Shown here piece after piece: positions 6,919 to 13,968 of a stretch of DNA of 15,670 bases. Source of the stretch: Bacteroidales bacterium. Its GTDB lineage: Bacteria > Bacteroidota > Bacteroidia > Bacteroidales > F082. Position numbers and translations under genes: made by a program. A model generated the notes under the pieces. The model ran no database searches. It was not told where the DNA came from and was given only the letters and a program-made list of their open reading frames with translations. The stretch is from positions 1 to 15,670 of the forward strand of contig JAFRRE010000040.1 of NCBI GenBank assembly GCA_017428285.1, given 5' to 3'. The stretch's first letter is position 1. Each line of letters begins with the position of its first letter.

Positions 6919-7696
6919 CCTACCATCCTTATTGGCTTATTATCCACCACAAATCGCGGCAAATGCTTCGTTCCACAAGCATATCCTAAAAGAGCACATC
7001 GAGTTGCTGGCCTTGGAACACTTATCGCAATCGCCATACGCACCCAAACTAGTGTTTATCGGTGGTACCAACCTGCGTCTTGTCCTTGGGCTTGACCGCT
7101 TCTCCGAAGACTTGGATTTTGACTGCAAGCAACTGAACGCGGAGGAGTTTATATCGATGACTGATGCGCTTGTTGAATATCTGCACCTCAATGGTTTACA
7201 GGTAGAATTGCGCGACAAGGAGAATCCTAAGCTGACAGCCTACCGCCGCAATATCTATTTCCCAGAATTGCTGTTCGAAATGAATCTTACCGGCCATAGG
7301 GAGGAAAGGTTCTTAATGAAAATTGAGGCACAAGACCAAGGCGTGGACTATACACCACAGACCGCAATGGTCAGCCGCAACGGTTTCTTCTTCCCCGTGA
7401 CCGTTCCTACCAAAGGCATCATGCTTTCCATGAAACTTGCAGCATTGTTGGCCCGAGCCAAAGGCCGAGACTTCTACGACACAATCTTTCTTTGGCAACA
7501 AGCCCAGCCCGACTACGATTTCCTCCGTCATCGATGCGGAATTGACACCCCTGAGGCATTGAAGAAAGCCATTATTGACAAACTTGATACTGTAGATCTT
7601 AAGAAGAAGCAAAAAGACTTCGAGCACTTACTTTTCAACTCGTCGCGCAGTGCACAAATAATGCACTTCCGGCAGTTTATTGACAGTATGCTTTAA
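6911..7696 (+). CDS. AbiEii nucleotidyltransferase toxin (type IV TA)
   Basis: A 261-aa protein of the AbiEii/AbiGii family (PF08843), DNA polymerase beta-like nucleotidyltransferases. The active-site signature is FIGGTNLRLVLGLDRFSEDL followed by DFD (49-71), where GG and the SEDLD acidic pair bind metal and nucleotide. A second family block, LSMKLAALLARAKGRDFYD (about 173-191), contains the conserved Lys and RxKxRDxYD. Family members studied so far modify tRNA ends or cause growth arrest and give abortive phage infection. Both conserved blocks are intact, so it is probably active. It begins inside the antitoxin stop region (ATG 6911-6913). After its stop lies a scrap of an unrelated acetyltransferase. 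Confidence 0.9.
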   Translation: MIDLPSLLAYYPPQIAANASFHKHILKEHIELLALEHLSQSPYAPKLVFIGGTNLRLVLGLDRFSEDLDFDCKQLNAEEFISMTDALVEYLHLNGLQVELRDKENPKLTAYRRNIYFPELLFEMNLTGHREERFLMKIEAQDQGVDYTPQTAMVSRNGFFFPVTVPTKGIMLSMKLAALLARAKGRDFYDTIFLWQQAQPDYDFLRHRCGIDTPEALKKAIIDKLDTVDLKKKQKDFEHLLFNSSRSAQIMHFRQFIDSML

Positions 7697-7711
7697 TTAA
7701 ACTATAAGCCC

Positions 7712-7813
7712 ATGAACGCCGAACCCATTGAAAAGCCTGATGCCAACATCGATAACACGTTGGTGGGTGGGGTACCTGCGAGGGTTATTAAGACGATTGA
7801 GGAATGCGAATGA
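7712..7813 (+). pseudogene. C-terminal scrap of a hexapeptide acetyltransferase
   Basis: This 33-codon frame ends in DNTLVGGVPARVIKTIEE, the C-terminal end of Maa/LacA-type left-handed beta-helix acetyltransferases. The gene at 11442-11879 ends with nearly the same words (DNTLVGGVPAKVIKMIEN). At the DNA level 44 of 51 bases from 7751 match those from 11817. Codons before DNTLVGG (7712-7750) do not resemble the family, so the ATG at 7712 is probably fortuitous and the rest of the gene is gone. Confidence 0.75.
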
Positions 7814-7830
7814 TTCCTATACAGTAAACA

Positions 7831-8952
7831 TTACGGCATAACAGCCCTCTTGTAGGCTCTTCTCCGCATGAAAGGCGTTGTCTTGTAGTCGCCGAAGAGC
7901 GACTGCACCTTGTAGTTCTCCTCCAACTGGGGATTCATGATGATGGTGTCGATGCCCCGCTTGATGCAGTTCTCGTGCAAGTACTTGAACAACAGCACCG
8001 GGATGCCGCATTGCTGATACTCGGGCATCACCCCCATGATCAAGGCCTCCAGGGTGTCGTTCTTCTTCAGGGCCTTCAGGATGTTGAGGAAGCCAAACGG
8101 GAACAAACGTCCATTGGATTTCTTCACTGCTTTGGACAGCGATGGCACGCAAAAGACGAACCCGATCGGCTGGTCATCGGCATTGACGGCCAGGGCGACG
8201 AAGTCCTTGTCCAAAATGGGAACGTAGGTCTTCAGATAGGCGTCAATCTGCTTGTCGGTCAAAGGCGAAAAGCCATTCAGCGGCGCAAAGGCCTCGTTAT
8301 ACATGTGGAAGATCTCCCTGCCATACCGACTTCCCATCTCTTTCATGCTTCGGGGTTTCACTACGTGTACCTTAAACCTCTCCTCTATCAGGTTGGCAAA
8401 CTGAAACATCGAAGGCAGTTCCTTGCTCACCTCGAGTGTCCGTTGGGTCCAGTCCACATCTTTCGTGAAGCCGAGACGCTCCAGCATCTCACCGTAATAA
8501 GGATAGTTATAGAGGCAGGTAAAGGGACTGAGATGTTCGTAGCCTTCCACCAAGAGGCCTTCCTTGTCCATGTCGGTAAAACCCCATGGGCCACGCATCT
8601 CAGTGCGTCCATGTTGTCTGCCCCAGCCGGCAACAGCGTCCATCAAGGCACGCAACACCGCCTCGTCCTCGATGAAATCGAGCCAGCCGAAGCGTACGAT
8701 GTTTTCCGCATCATCGGCTTTGTGGTTGATGATGGCAGCTACACGTCCTACGATCTCATTGCCACGATAGGCCAAGAAACAATCCGCTTCGCAGAAGTCG
8801 TAGGCTCCATTCTTCTCGGGGTTGAAAGTGTCGTATTCATCGCCTTCCAAGGCGGGTACCCAGTTGGGACAATTCTTATATAAATGGAGTGGAAAAGTCA
8901 CAAACTTTTTCAGCTGCCTGTGACTTTCCACTTTTTCAATACGGATGTTCAT
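7831..8952 (-). CDS. YghO-like GNAT acyltransferase, candidate bacterial ceramide synthase
   Basis: I chose the ATG at 8952 (373 aa) because it lies 4 nt after the ACP stop and the protein MNIRIEKVESHRQLKKFV then starts as family members do. An upstream in-frame ATG (9027) would overlap the ACP gene by 71 nt. Conserved blocks: FPLHLYKNCPNWVPAL, CFLAYRGNEIVGRVAAIINH, MRGPWGFTDMDKEGLLVEGY and a GNAT-like acyl donor region ALIMGVMPEYQQCGIPVLLF (about 310-329), where the usual Q/R-x-x-G-x-G/A loop is QQCGIP. This is the YghO-like GNAT group. In Caulobacter a GNAT-like protein is the ceramide synthase and works with a dedicated ACP and acyl-ACP synthetase. The three-gene order here matches those activities, so N-acylation of a long-chain amine is a reasonable guess. 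Other acyl acceptors cannot be excluded. Confidence 0.75.
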   Translation of the reverse strand: MNIRIEKVESHRQLKKFVTFPLHLYKNCPNWVPALEGDEYDTFNPEKNGAYDFCEADCFLAYRGNEIVGRVAAIINHKADDAENIVRFGWLDFIEDEAVLRALMDAVAGWGRQHGRTEMRGPWGFTDMDKEGLLVEGYEHLSPFTCLYNYPYYGEMLERLGFTKDVDWTQRTLEVSKELPSMFQFANLIEERFKVHVVKPRSMKEMGSRYGREIFHMYNEAFAPLNGFSPLTDKQIDAYLKTYVPILDKDFVALAVNADDQPIGFVFCVPSLSKAVKKSNGRLFPFGFLNILKALKKNDTLEALIMGVMPEYQQCGIPVLLFKYLHENCIKRGIDTIIMNPQLEENYKVQSLFGDYKTTPFMRRRAYKRAVMP

Positions 8953-8956
8953 AGAA

Positions 8957-9199
8957 TTAAAGTGTTGTATTCGCGCTGATAAAATCAATGACCTCCCCCA
9001 CTGTGGTGAACTTGGGGTTGCCTTCAAACTTGAAAGCGAACTTGTTCTCGATGGCGAGACTGAGCAGCAAGATGGTCAGCGAGTCCAAACCCACGTCGCG
9101 GACCAGTTGCGAGTCCTCGTTGACGGTGCTGAAATCGGCGGATGGCTTGATGAGCTTCAGGATCTCCTTCAGCTCGTTGAATATTTTCTCTCTTTCCAT
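8957..9199 (-). CDS. Acyl carrier protein, dedicated to the ligase-acyltransferase operon
   Basis: An 80-aa acidic four-helix carrier protein. The phosphopantetheine site is DVGLDSLTILLL with Ser40, the residue that would carry the prosthetic group. It is not the housekeeping AcpP: the motif continues LTILLLSLAIENKF rather than VELVMALEEEFD, and the gene sits between an acyl-activating ligase (stop 3 nt upstream) and a GNAT acyltransferase (start 4 nt downstream) instead of next to fabF. The spacing implies one transcript and roughly matched expression. Its likely job is to hold an acyl chain loaded by the ligase and present it to the acyltransferase. Confidence 0.9.
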   Translation of the reverse strand: MEREKIFNELKEILKLIKPSADFSTVNEDSQLVRDVGLDSLTILLLSLAIENKFAFKFEGNPKFTTVGEVIDFISANTTL

Positions 9200-9202
9200 G
9201 AC

Positions 9203-10720
9203 TTATTGGTTTCTTGAGACTTTCATGGCACCCGTGCGCTTGAAGTCTTCTTTACGAACAGTGATTTTGCTTACTTGATGGGTCGTGGGCAAGGTCGCAT
9301 TCACTTTGCCAACCAGCTCCTTGAAATAGGCTTCCACTTCCTCCCAGGGGCCATTGCCAAATTCCTCCATGCGGGGCAGGATCTCGATGGCAATCACCTG
9401 GCGGCCGTCCAGTTCGTCTTCCTTAACGAGGCAGTCACGGAGTTTCGGGTCCTTGTAGAAAGGCTCTTCAATGCTCTCTGGGCTGACGTTCTCGCCGTTG
9501 GAAAGGATGATGAGGTTTTTGATGCGGCCAACGATGTACATAAAGCCTTCCTCGTCGAAACGCACGAGGTCGCCCGTCTTGATCCAGCCATCCTCGGTCA
9601 GGGTTTCGGCGGTCTTTTCCGGATCGCCGTAGTAACCGAGAAATACGTTGTCGCCACGGAACCACAGTTCGCCATCAACCACTTTGGCCTCTTGTTCGGG
9701 ATAGAGTTTGCCGACCGAGGTGGGACGCGATTTCACGTCGATATTGCCCGTGGTGAGGTTGGCACCTTCGGTCATGCCATAGCCTGCAAAGAGCTGAATG
9801 CCCAACTCATCGAACTCGCCGATCAATTTCGGCGGGACGTTGGCAGCCCCTGAGATGATGAAACCCAGTTGTCCACCTAGGAAAGGCTTTCCGTATAGTT
9901 TGACCAGCCCGAGCAGAATCTCGCAGATGCCAGGCACGGCCACAAGGCAGGTGGGACGGATGACCGGGAACTTGGTGACCGTCTCTTTGGTGTTGCCGGC
10001 AGAGAACCAGGCGCCGCCTTCCATCAGCACGGACAAGGTGCTGCGAACAAGTCCAAATACATGGCTCAAGGGCAACACGCAGGCATAACGGTGATGTCCG
10101 AGTTGGCTCCCTGGAGCATAGACCCCGTTCAAAGCGCCACGCATCAAGGCGCGATGCGGCAGCACGGCACCCTTAGGCGCACCCGTGGTGCCACCCGTAA
10201 AGAAGATGGCGGCGGGGTCATCTTTGTCAACGGTAGTCACTGGGGCGCTATGGTCGGCGCATTCGGTGATGGCAATCACCTTACATGGCACGCCATTCAC
10301 AATCTCGGCGAAGTCTTTGCCATACGCCAATACTTTTACGCCAAATTTCATGCAGCAGCCTGCAACGGCCTGAGGAGGAAGCTGCGAAGGCAGGTTGATG
10401 GCCACGTAACCAGCCGAAGTGACAGCAAGAAACATCTCAACTGCCTCAACGGTAGTGTTGTCTAAAATAGCCACCTTATCTCCCTTTTGCAAACCCAATT
10501 CATTCAGCAAGGCCCTTTTACGTGCAATGACATCACAGGTTTGCCTATAGCTCAATGTGTTCTCCGTATCGGACAGGCAAGGCAGGTCGGCCCACTTCTG
10601 TTCGATCCAAGTTACAAATTCAGGAAAGGTAGGGATAAACTTCAATTGTGCAAGTTCCTCAGCGGGAAGCATGCTTGGAAAATAATTTGAATTTTTAATA
10701 ATGGATTGATTATTAGACAT
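9203..10720 (-). CDS. AMP-forming acyl-CoA/acyl-ACP synthetase
   Basis: A 505-aa ANL-superfamily ligase that adenylates a carboxylic acid and transfers it to a thiol. Core motifs are intact: P-loop TGGTTGAPKG (175-184), YGMTEG (314-319), GWIKTGD (378-384), VGRIKNLIILSNGENVSPES (397-416), and the C-terminal KRTGAMKVSRN with catalytic-type Lys500. The adjoining ACP gene suggests that ACP, rather than CoA, is the thiol acceptor, as for the acyl-ACP synthetase of the Caulobacter ceramide pathway. That is inference. The start is uncertain: the ATG at 10720 lies only 5 nt after a TATTTTTG box (10725-10732, minus strand), which would leave almost no leader. A second Met at 10672 (MLPAEELAQL) or an imperfect upstream box (TACTTTTA, 10755-10762) are alternatives. 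Confidence 0.88.
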   Translation of the reverse strand: MSNNQSIIKNSNYFPSMLPAEELAQLKFIPTFPEFVTWIEQKWADLPCLSDTENTLSYRQTCDVIARKRALLNELGLQKGDKVAILDNTTVEAVEMFLAVTSAGYVAINLPSQLPPQAVAGCCMKFGVKVLAYGKDFAEIVNGVPCKVIAITECADHSAPVTTVDKDDPAAIFFTGGTTGAPKGAVLPHRALMRGALNGVYAPGSQLGHHRYACVLPLSHVFGLVRSTLSVLMEGGAWFSAGNTKETVTKFPVIRPTCLVAVPGICEILLGLVKLYGKPFLGGQLGFIISGAANVPPKLIGEFDELGIQLFAGYGMTEGANLTTGNIDVKSRPTSVGKLYPEQEAKVVDGELWFRGDNVFLGYYGDPEKTAETLTEDGWIKTGDLVRFDEEGFMYIVGRIKNLIILSNGENVSPESIEEPFYKDPKLRDCLVKEDELDGRQVIAIEILPRMEEFGNGPWEEVEAYFKELVGKVNATLPTTHQVSKITVRKEDFKRTGAMKVSRNQ

Positions 10721-10894
10721 AAAACAAAAATAAACTAAGGTTTTTTTCCGTTGATAAAAGTACGAAAAAAACTAATGGGAATCCCTTGCTTTACTAAGAA
10801 TTTCACAAAAAAAAACGTATGGTACTATGGTTGAGACTTTTGCAACGATTCAATGAAGAATTCTCAATGACTTTCATAACTGGAATCTTATGCT

Positions 10895-10902
10895 TATCTT
10901 TG
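10895..10902 (+). promoter_or_regulatory. -7 box upstream of the DUF1905 gene
   Basis: TATCTTTG matches TAnnTTTG, but no clear TTG lies 17-20 bp upstream. If used, the transcript would start near 10908 and carry a leader of about 135 nt that includes the GGCGAA and GAATTAAAC repeats before the ATG at 11044. Confidence 0.45.
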
Positions 10903-10926
10903 CCGTCCCTAAACGACTTCAACATA

Positions 10927-11016
10927 ATGTCAGGCGGTGAAACTGCTGAAGACACATCAGAAAAACCTCAAATCGGCGAATTAGTTTTTTCGGCGAAGTG
11001 TTTTTCGGCGAATTAA
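10927..11016 (+). other. Possible 29-codon leader frame, doubtful
   Basis: An ATG frame of 29 codons (MSGGETAEDTSEKPQIGELV and nine more) follows the -7 box at 10895 and ends within the 9-bp repeat tract. It has no recognisable family and no clear ribosome binding site. In the stretch 10737-11043 there is otherwise only AT-rich DNA, the promoter-like boxes and the repeats. Confidence 0.15.
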
Positions 11017-11041
11017 ACGAATTAAACGAATTAAACGAATT
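10973..11041 (+). repeat. Short direct repeats directly upstream of the DUF1905 start
   Basis: Two linked repeat types. TCGGCGAA occurs at 10973-10980, 10990-10997 and 11005-11012; the last two copies sit in a longer TTTTTCGGCGAA. Then GAATTAAAC is repeated 3.5 times without interruption (11010-11018, 11019-11027, 11028-11036, 11037-11041), ending two bases before the ATG at 11044. A perfect short tandem array in the ribosome-binding region can change copy number by slippage and so alter spacing or translation. Confidence 0.9.
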
Positions 11042-11043
11042 TT

Positions 11044-11322
11044 ATGAATGCTGCTAAACAATATGAATTCGATGCCGTCATCCTTCAAAACGAGGGAATG
11101 GATGCTGGCTACGTTGAGGTGCCCTTTGATATCAAGGCGCTCTTTGGCAAAGGTAGGTTGGCGGTTCATGCCACCTTTGACGGGGTGCCATATGACGGCC
11201 AGATCGTCAAGATGGGAACGCCTTGCTTCATCATCGGTGTGAGGAAGGACATCCGCAAACAAATTGGCAAGAGTTTTGGCGACATGGTGCAAGTGACTTT
11301 TTGTGAACGAAAACCACCTTAA
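11044..11322 (+). CDS. DUF1905 domain protein
   Basis: A 92-aa single-domain protein matching DUF1905 (PF08922): a beta-rich N-terminus ([20 protein letters not shown]), [20 protein letters not shown], then the family signature [20 protein letters not shown] and FGDMVQVTF. Function of the family is unknown. Bacterial members stand alone or are fused to YdeI-like domains. Length is normal, so it is complete. It lies directly behind a 9-bp tandem repeat that may influence its translation. The acetyltransferase frame that follows has no start of its own nearby. Confidence 0.88.
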   Translation: MNAAKQYEFDAVILQNEGMDAGYVEVPFDIKALFGKGRLAVHATFDGVPYDGQIVKMGTPCFIIGVRKDIRKQIGKSFGDMVQVTFCERKPP

Positions 11323-11441
11323 TCTCACATATCTGTGGTTCAAACTTTGGGACGCATTATACCGATGAGGAACTGATCGCCCTCAAGACCGAGGCCATTC
11401 GACAATGCGAGATCTTCAACGCCATCGACGGGCGCGACTAC

Positions 11442-11879
11442 ATGGCGCAGTACCGTCACCTACAGCAGATGCTGGGCGCCGTGGGCGAGCGTGTGTGGAT
11501 TGCAAAGACGTTCAACTGCGACCGAGGTAAAAACATCTTCATCGGCGACGACTTCACCGGCAACCACAACCTCACCATCCTCGACATCCGAGAGGTCAAT
11601 ATCGGCAACCATGTGATGATTGGACCGAACACGCTGATTACCACCGTCGGGCATCCCCTCTCTCCCAAAGGCCGCAGGGAATATCACGCCTTGGCCAAGC
11701 CCGTGAGCATCGGCAACGACGTATGGATTGGTGGCAACGTCACCATCCTGCCCGGCGTGACCATCGGCAACAACGTGGTGGTGGCGGCCGGTGCCGTGAT
11801 TAACAAAGATGTGCCTGATAACACTTTAGTGGGCGGTGTGCCTGCGAAGGTTATTAAGATGATTGAGAACGATGTTTGA
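11442..11879 (+). CDS. Hexapeptide (Maa/LacA-like) O-acetyltransferase with disrupted 5' end
   Basis: A left-handed beta-helix acetyltransferase of the maltose/galactoside/Nod acetyltransferase group, which moves acetyl from CoA to a sugar hydroxyl. Hexapeptide repeats run through NIFIGDDFTGNHNLTILDIR, VNIGNHVMIGPNTLITT and VSIGNDVWIGGNVTILPGVT to DNTLVGGVPAKVIK. The catalytic-type His is in GHPLSP. The same frame codes family-like sequence from about 11352 (HYTDEELIALKTEAIRQCEI then FNAI), which belongs to the N-terminal Mac domain. An in-frame TGA at 11304 and the absence of ATG, GTG or TTG before 11442 mean the native start is lost. Translation from the Met at 11442 would make 145 aa lacking the Mac helices. 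It is either a pseudogene or a shortened enzyme. Confidence 0.7.
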   Translation: MAQYRHLQQMLGAVGERVWIAKTFNCDRGKNIFIGDDFTGNHNLTILDIREVNIGNHVMIGPNTLITTVGHPLSPKGRREYHALAKPVSIGNDVWIGGNVTILPGVTIGNNVVVAAGAVINKDVPDNTLVGGVPAKVIKMIENDV

Positions 11880-11892
11880 AATGATAAAATAA

Positions 11893-12027
11893 AATCACCC
11901 TGAAAGAGATAATGATAATTATGATAATGAAGTATTGCTGGTAATCGCAGGTCCAATGTCAAAAGCCAACAAGCAAATTGCCGACGACTTGGGAATCAAC
12001 TATCTTGATAATTTCACTATGAAATAA
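11893..12027 (+). pseudogene. Start-less open frame, possible 3' end of a lost gene
   Basis: Between stops at 11890-11892 and 12025-12027 the plus strand reads 44 sense codons, ending VLLVIAGPMSKANKQIADDL then GINYLDNFTMK. The composition (amphipathic helix, beta strand, GxNYLD) looks like real protein, but the first half is a low-complexity DNDNYDN run and there is no start near its beginning. The only inner ATG (SKANK) would give 22 residues. I do not recognise the family. It may be the C-terminal end of a gene removed by rearrangement. Confidence 0.4.
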
Positions 12028-12058
12028 TTGACTGTCTGATAGGTGTGTCCTTACTTTT

Positions 12059-12850
12059 TTATTCCTCCAACTTTCTCTTCACCCCCTCAACCCCATAATA
12101 ATCCAGCACATAAATCGGAAACGCGCTTAATACAGCCACTTCCGGACATTTGTGGTTGATATGTTTTTCCAATTGTTTCGCGAAAATGGTGTTTTGTGTC
12201 TCCAACTTGGCGGGCTGGTCGAAAACATCATTCACCAGATAATTCATTTTGGACAGATGGGCACGAATGAGTTCTTGCCAGACTTCCTTCGTGTATTTGT
12301 TGAGGTTGGTCAGTTGTGGAAGACATTCCGCTGCTGAAACGGTCTTGTAATGCGGTTCGTTCATGCAGGCTTCCACATCCTTGCAGTCGTCTTTGTACGG
12401 ACAATTGGAACGTTTGCATTTGACGGTAAGGTTCTTGAAACTTTCCATGTCCTTGTAATGGCGAATGGCCTCCAACATAGGATAACTGACATAAAGCAGC
12501 CCGTTCTCGGTTTCGTTATTGAAGAATTTAAGCGTCTCCATGAGTTTGTTATCGTCAGCCAATGTTGAGTGTGCGTCATAGTCAAAAAACAAGTAAATGT
12601 ATGCAAAACTGTCGCGGGAGTAGTCGCGCAAGAGTTCTGCGTTTTCCGTGCTGCGCTCTTTGAGGAGATTCACCATATCGAAAGCAAATTCTTCGGCTTT
12701 CAATTGCTTGTACAACTGGTAAATCTCGGCATCATAGACACATTTCACCGAAATCCTTTTGCCAAGGAAATACTGCTCCAGCTTGTCCACATATTTGGAT
12801 TCAGCCCGAACACCCTCAAACACGAAAAGATGTAACTCGCTACTCGACAT
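12059..12850 (-). CDS. TOPRIM-like partner of the AAA ATPase, putative defence effector
   Basis: A 263-aa protein. I chose the ATG at 12850 because it overlaps the ATPase stop by 11 nt, which gives translational coupling. The ATG at 12892 would add 14 residues inside the ATPase gene. The layout resembles TOPRIM proteins paired with ABC-type ATPases (RloB, AriB of PARIS): a strand and acidic motif LFVFEGVRAESKYVD with E12 and E17, the acidic pair IYLFFDYDAH with D90 and D92, and YPMLEAIRHY (123-132) where RloB-like proteins have NPxFE. Between the third motif and the C-terminal helices lies CKRSNCPYKDDCKDVEAC, with cysteines at 145, 150, 156 and 162 that could bind a metal. The family assignment rests on motif order only. 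A nuclease or tRNase role is possible but not shown. Confidence 0.6.
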   Translation of the reverse strand: MSSSELHLFVFEGVRAESKYVDKLEQYFLGKRISVKCVYDAEIYQLYKQLKAEEFAFDMVNLLKERSTENAELLRDYSRDSFAYIYLFFDYDAHSTLADDNKLMETLKFFNNETENGLLYVSYPMLEAIRHYKDMESFKNLTVKCKRSNCPYKDDCKDVEACMNEPHYKTVSAAECLPQLTNLNKYTKEVWQELIRAHLSKMNYLVNDVFDQPAKLETQNTIFAKQLEKHINHKCPEVAVLSAFPIYVLDYYGVEGVKRKLEE

Positions 12851-13943
12851 GGAACGCATTGGCTCTATAGATTTTCTCAATGTTATGCCCAAACCTCAAC
12901 TCTTTCTCGGTGCAAGCCTGAAGCGGCTTGATTTTGTTGTTTTGCAGTATGAAGTTGCAATCGGGACGCAAGAGGTCATTCGTCATCAAATAAGTGTTGT
13001 GCGATGAAGTGAAGACTTGGCAATCCATATTGAACAGCAGCTTGCATACTTCAAACGACAACTTGAAATGATAGAAAGCGTCAAATTCATCAATAAAGAC
13101 AAACGAAGCAACCGACATCCGCTTGATCCACACATAGAGCAATTCCAAGGCTTTTGTCCCTGTTGAAGCAATGGACAAGAAAGGTGTTGCGTTGCCTCCT
13201 ATTTCGCAAAACAAAAACTTGTCGCCTTCTTTGGGAGCGGCAAACTTGAATTCCTGTTCGCTCACCTTGGTCAGGAATCGGGAGAAGTCCTCGACGTAGT
13301 TGTTCTGGATGATAAACTCCTCCAAACCAAAGCTGGCAGTTTCAAGGCCAATAAACTCACGGCTGTCCAAGTTCTTGAACCACAGCATGGAATTGACAAA
13401 CAGCATCAACTTGACAATATAATGCTCTTGCGGCAAGGGATAGGAAGCCGTGATGAAGTTGATGACAGAAACGCTATTCACATTCTGCTTGAAATTCTCT
13501 TTGACCGTGCTGTCAATCTTGAATTGGTCATCGTCAATCTCGAAAAAAGCGGCATCTTTCTTGAACACCAATTTGTGATTTACCACTAACGATTCCGCAA
13601 CAAGCAGTCCGGCCGAGTTCTTTGAATACTGGTATTCTAAAAGGTCATCGCCAAACTTGAAGACGTACTCAAATTCCACCGGAGCTTTGGGATTGCCCGC
13701 ATAGACGAAGTTGGAATAATAATCGGTTTTTTTCCATTTCGAGGAAAGATGATTCTCGATGTCAAAGACAGCCAATGCAAGATTTGACTTTCCTGACCCA
13801 TTGGGACCATAGACAATACCATTCTTGATAATGCCATCTTTTACGGCGTTTTTATTGAACTCATAATTGCTTGGATGCGATAAGTCCCATTCGATTCTAT
13901 CAGCAAATCCACGAAAATTTTTTACGGCAAATTTGACTAACAT
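12840..13943 (-). CDS. ABC-type AAA ATPase (AAA_21/RloA-like), putative defence sensor
   Basis: A 367-aa soluble ATPase of the ABC/SMC-like AAA_21 type. It has the N-terminal strand FAVKNFRGFAD, Walker A YGPNGSGKSN (45-54), a family insert of about 200 residues with no coiled coil, the signature-like IASTGTKALELL (258-269), Walker B FVFIDEFDAF (281-290) and the switch SSHN (313-316). All nucleotide-binding residues are present. Such ATPases pair with TOPRIM or HNH effectors in RloAB, PARIS, Gabija-like and OLD systems and often act as phage sensors or scaffolds. The partner here overlaps the stop codon by 11 nt, so the two are made together. It has its own TATATTTG box. The flavoprotein gene is divergent across 136 bp. 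Confidence 0.8.
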   Translation of the reverse strand: MLVKFAVKNFRGFADRIEWDLSHPSNYEFNKNAVKDGIIKNGIVYGPNGSGKSNLALAVFDIENHLSSKWKKTDYYSNFVYAGNPKAPVEFEYVFKFGDDLLEYQYSKNSAGLLVAESLVVNHKLVFKKDAAFFEIDDDQFKIDSTVKENFKQNVNSVSVINFITASYPLPQEHYIVKLMLFVNSMLWFKNLDSREFIGLETASFGLEEFIIQNNYVEDFSRFLTKVSEQEFKFAAPKEGDKFLFCEIGGNATPFLSIASTGTKALELLYVWIKRMSVASFVFIDEFDAFYHFKLSFEVCKLLFNMDCQVFTSSHNTYLMTNDLLRPDCNFILQNNKIKPLQACTEKELRFGHNIEKIYRANAFHVE

Positions 13944-13968
13944 GACACTTATGGTTTGAAATACGGTG

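Noticed and set aside
7975..8883. Long open plus-strand frame of 302 codons
   Set aside because: It is antisense to the GNAT acyltransferase, whose conserved blocks and tight operon spacing show which strand is coding. The plus-strand translation has no recognisable family.
9275..9853. Plus-strand frame of 192 codons
   Set aside because: Antisense to the AMP-forming ligase, whose core motifs are all in place on the minus strand.
10725..10732. TATTTTTG as promoter for the ligase gene
   Set aside because: It would start transcription at or after the first ATG (10720). It is kept only as an argument that the start codon may be 10672, not as a confident promoter.
10973..11041. Possible small CRISPR-like array
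   Set aside because: Units are 8-9 bp with no spacers of suitable length and no cas genes nearby. They are simple tandem repeats.
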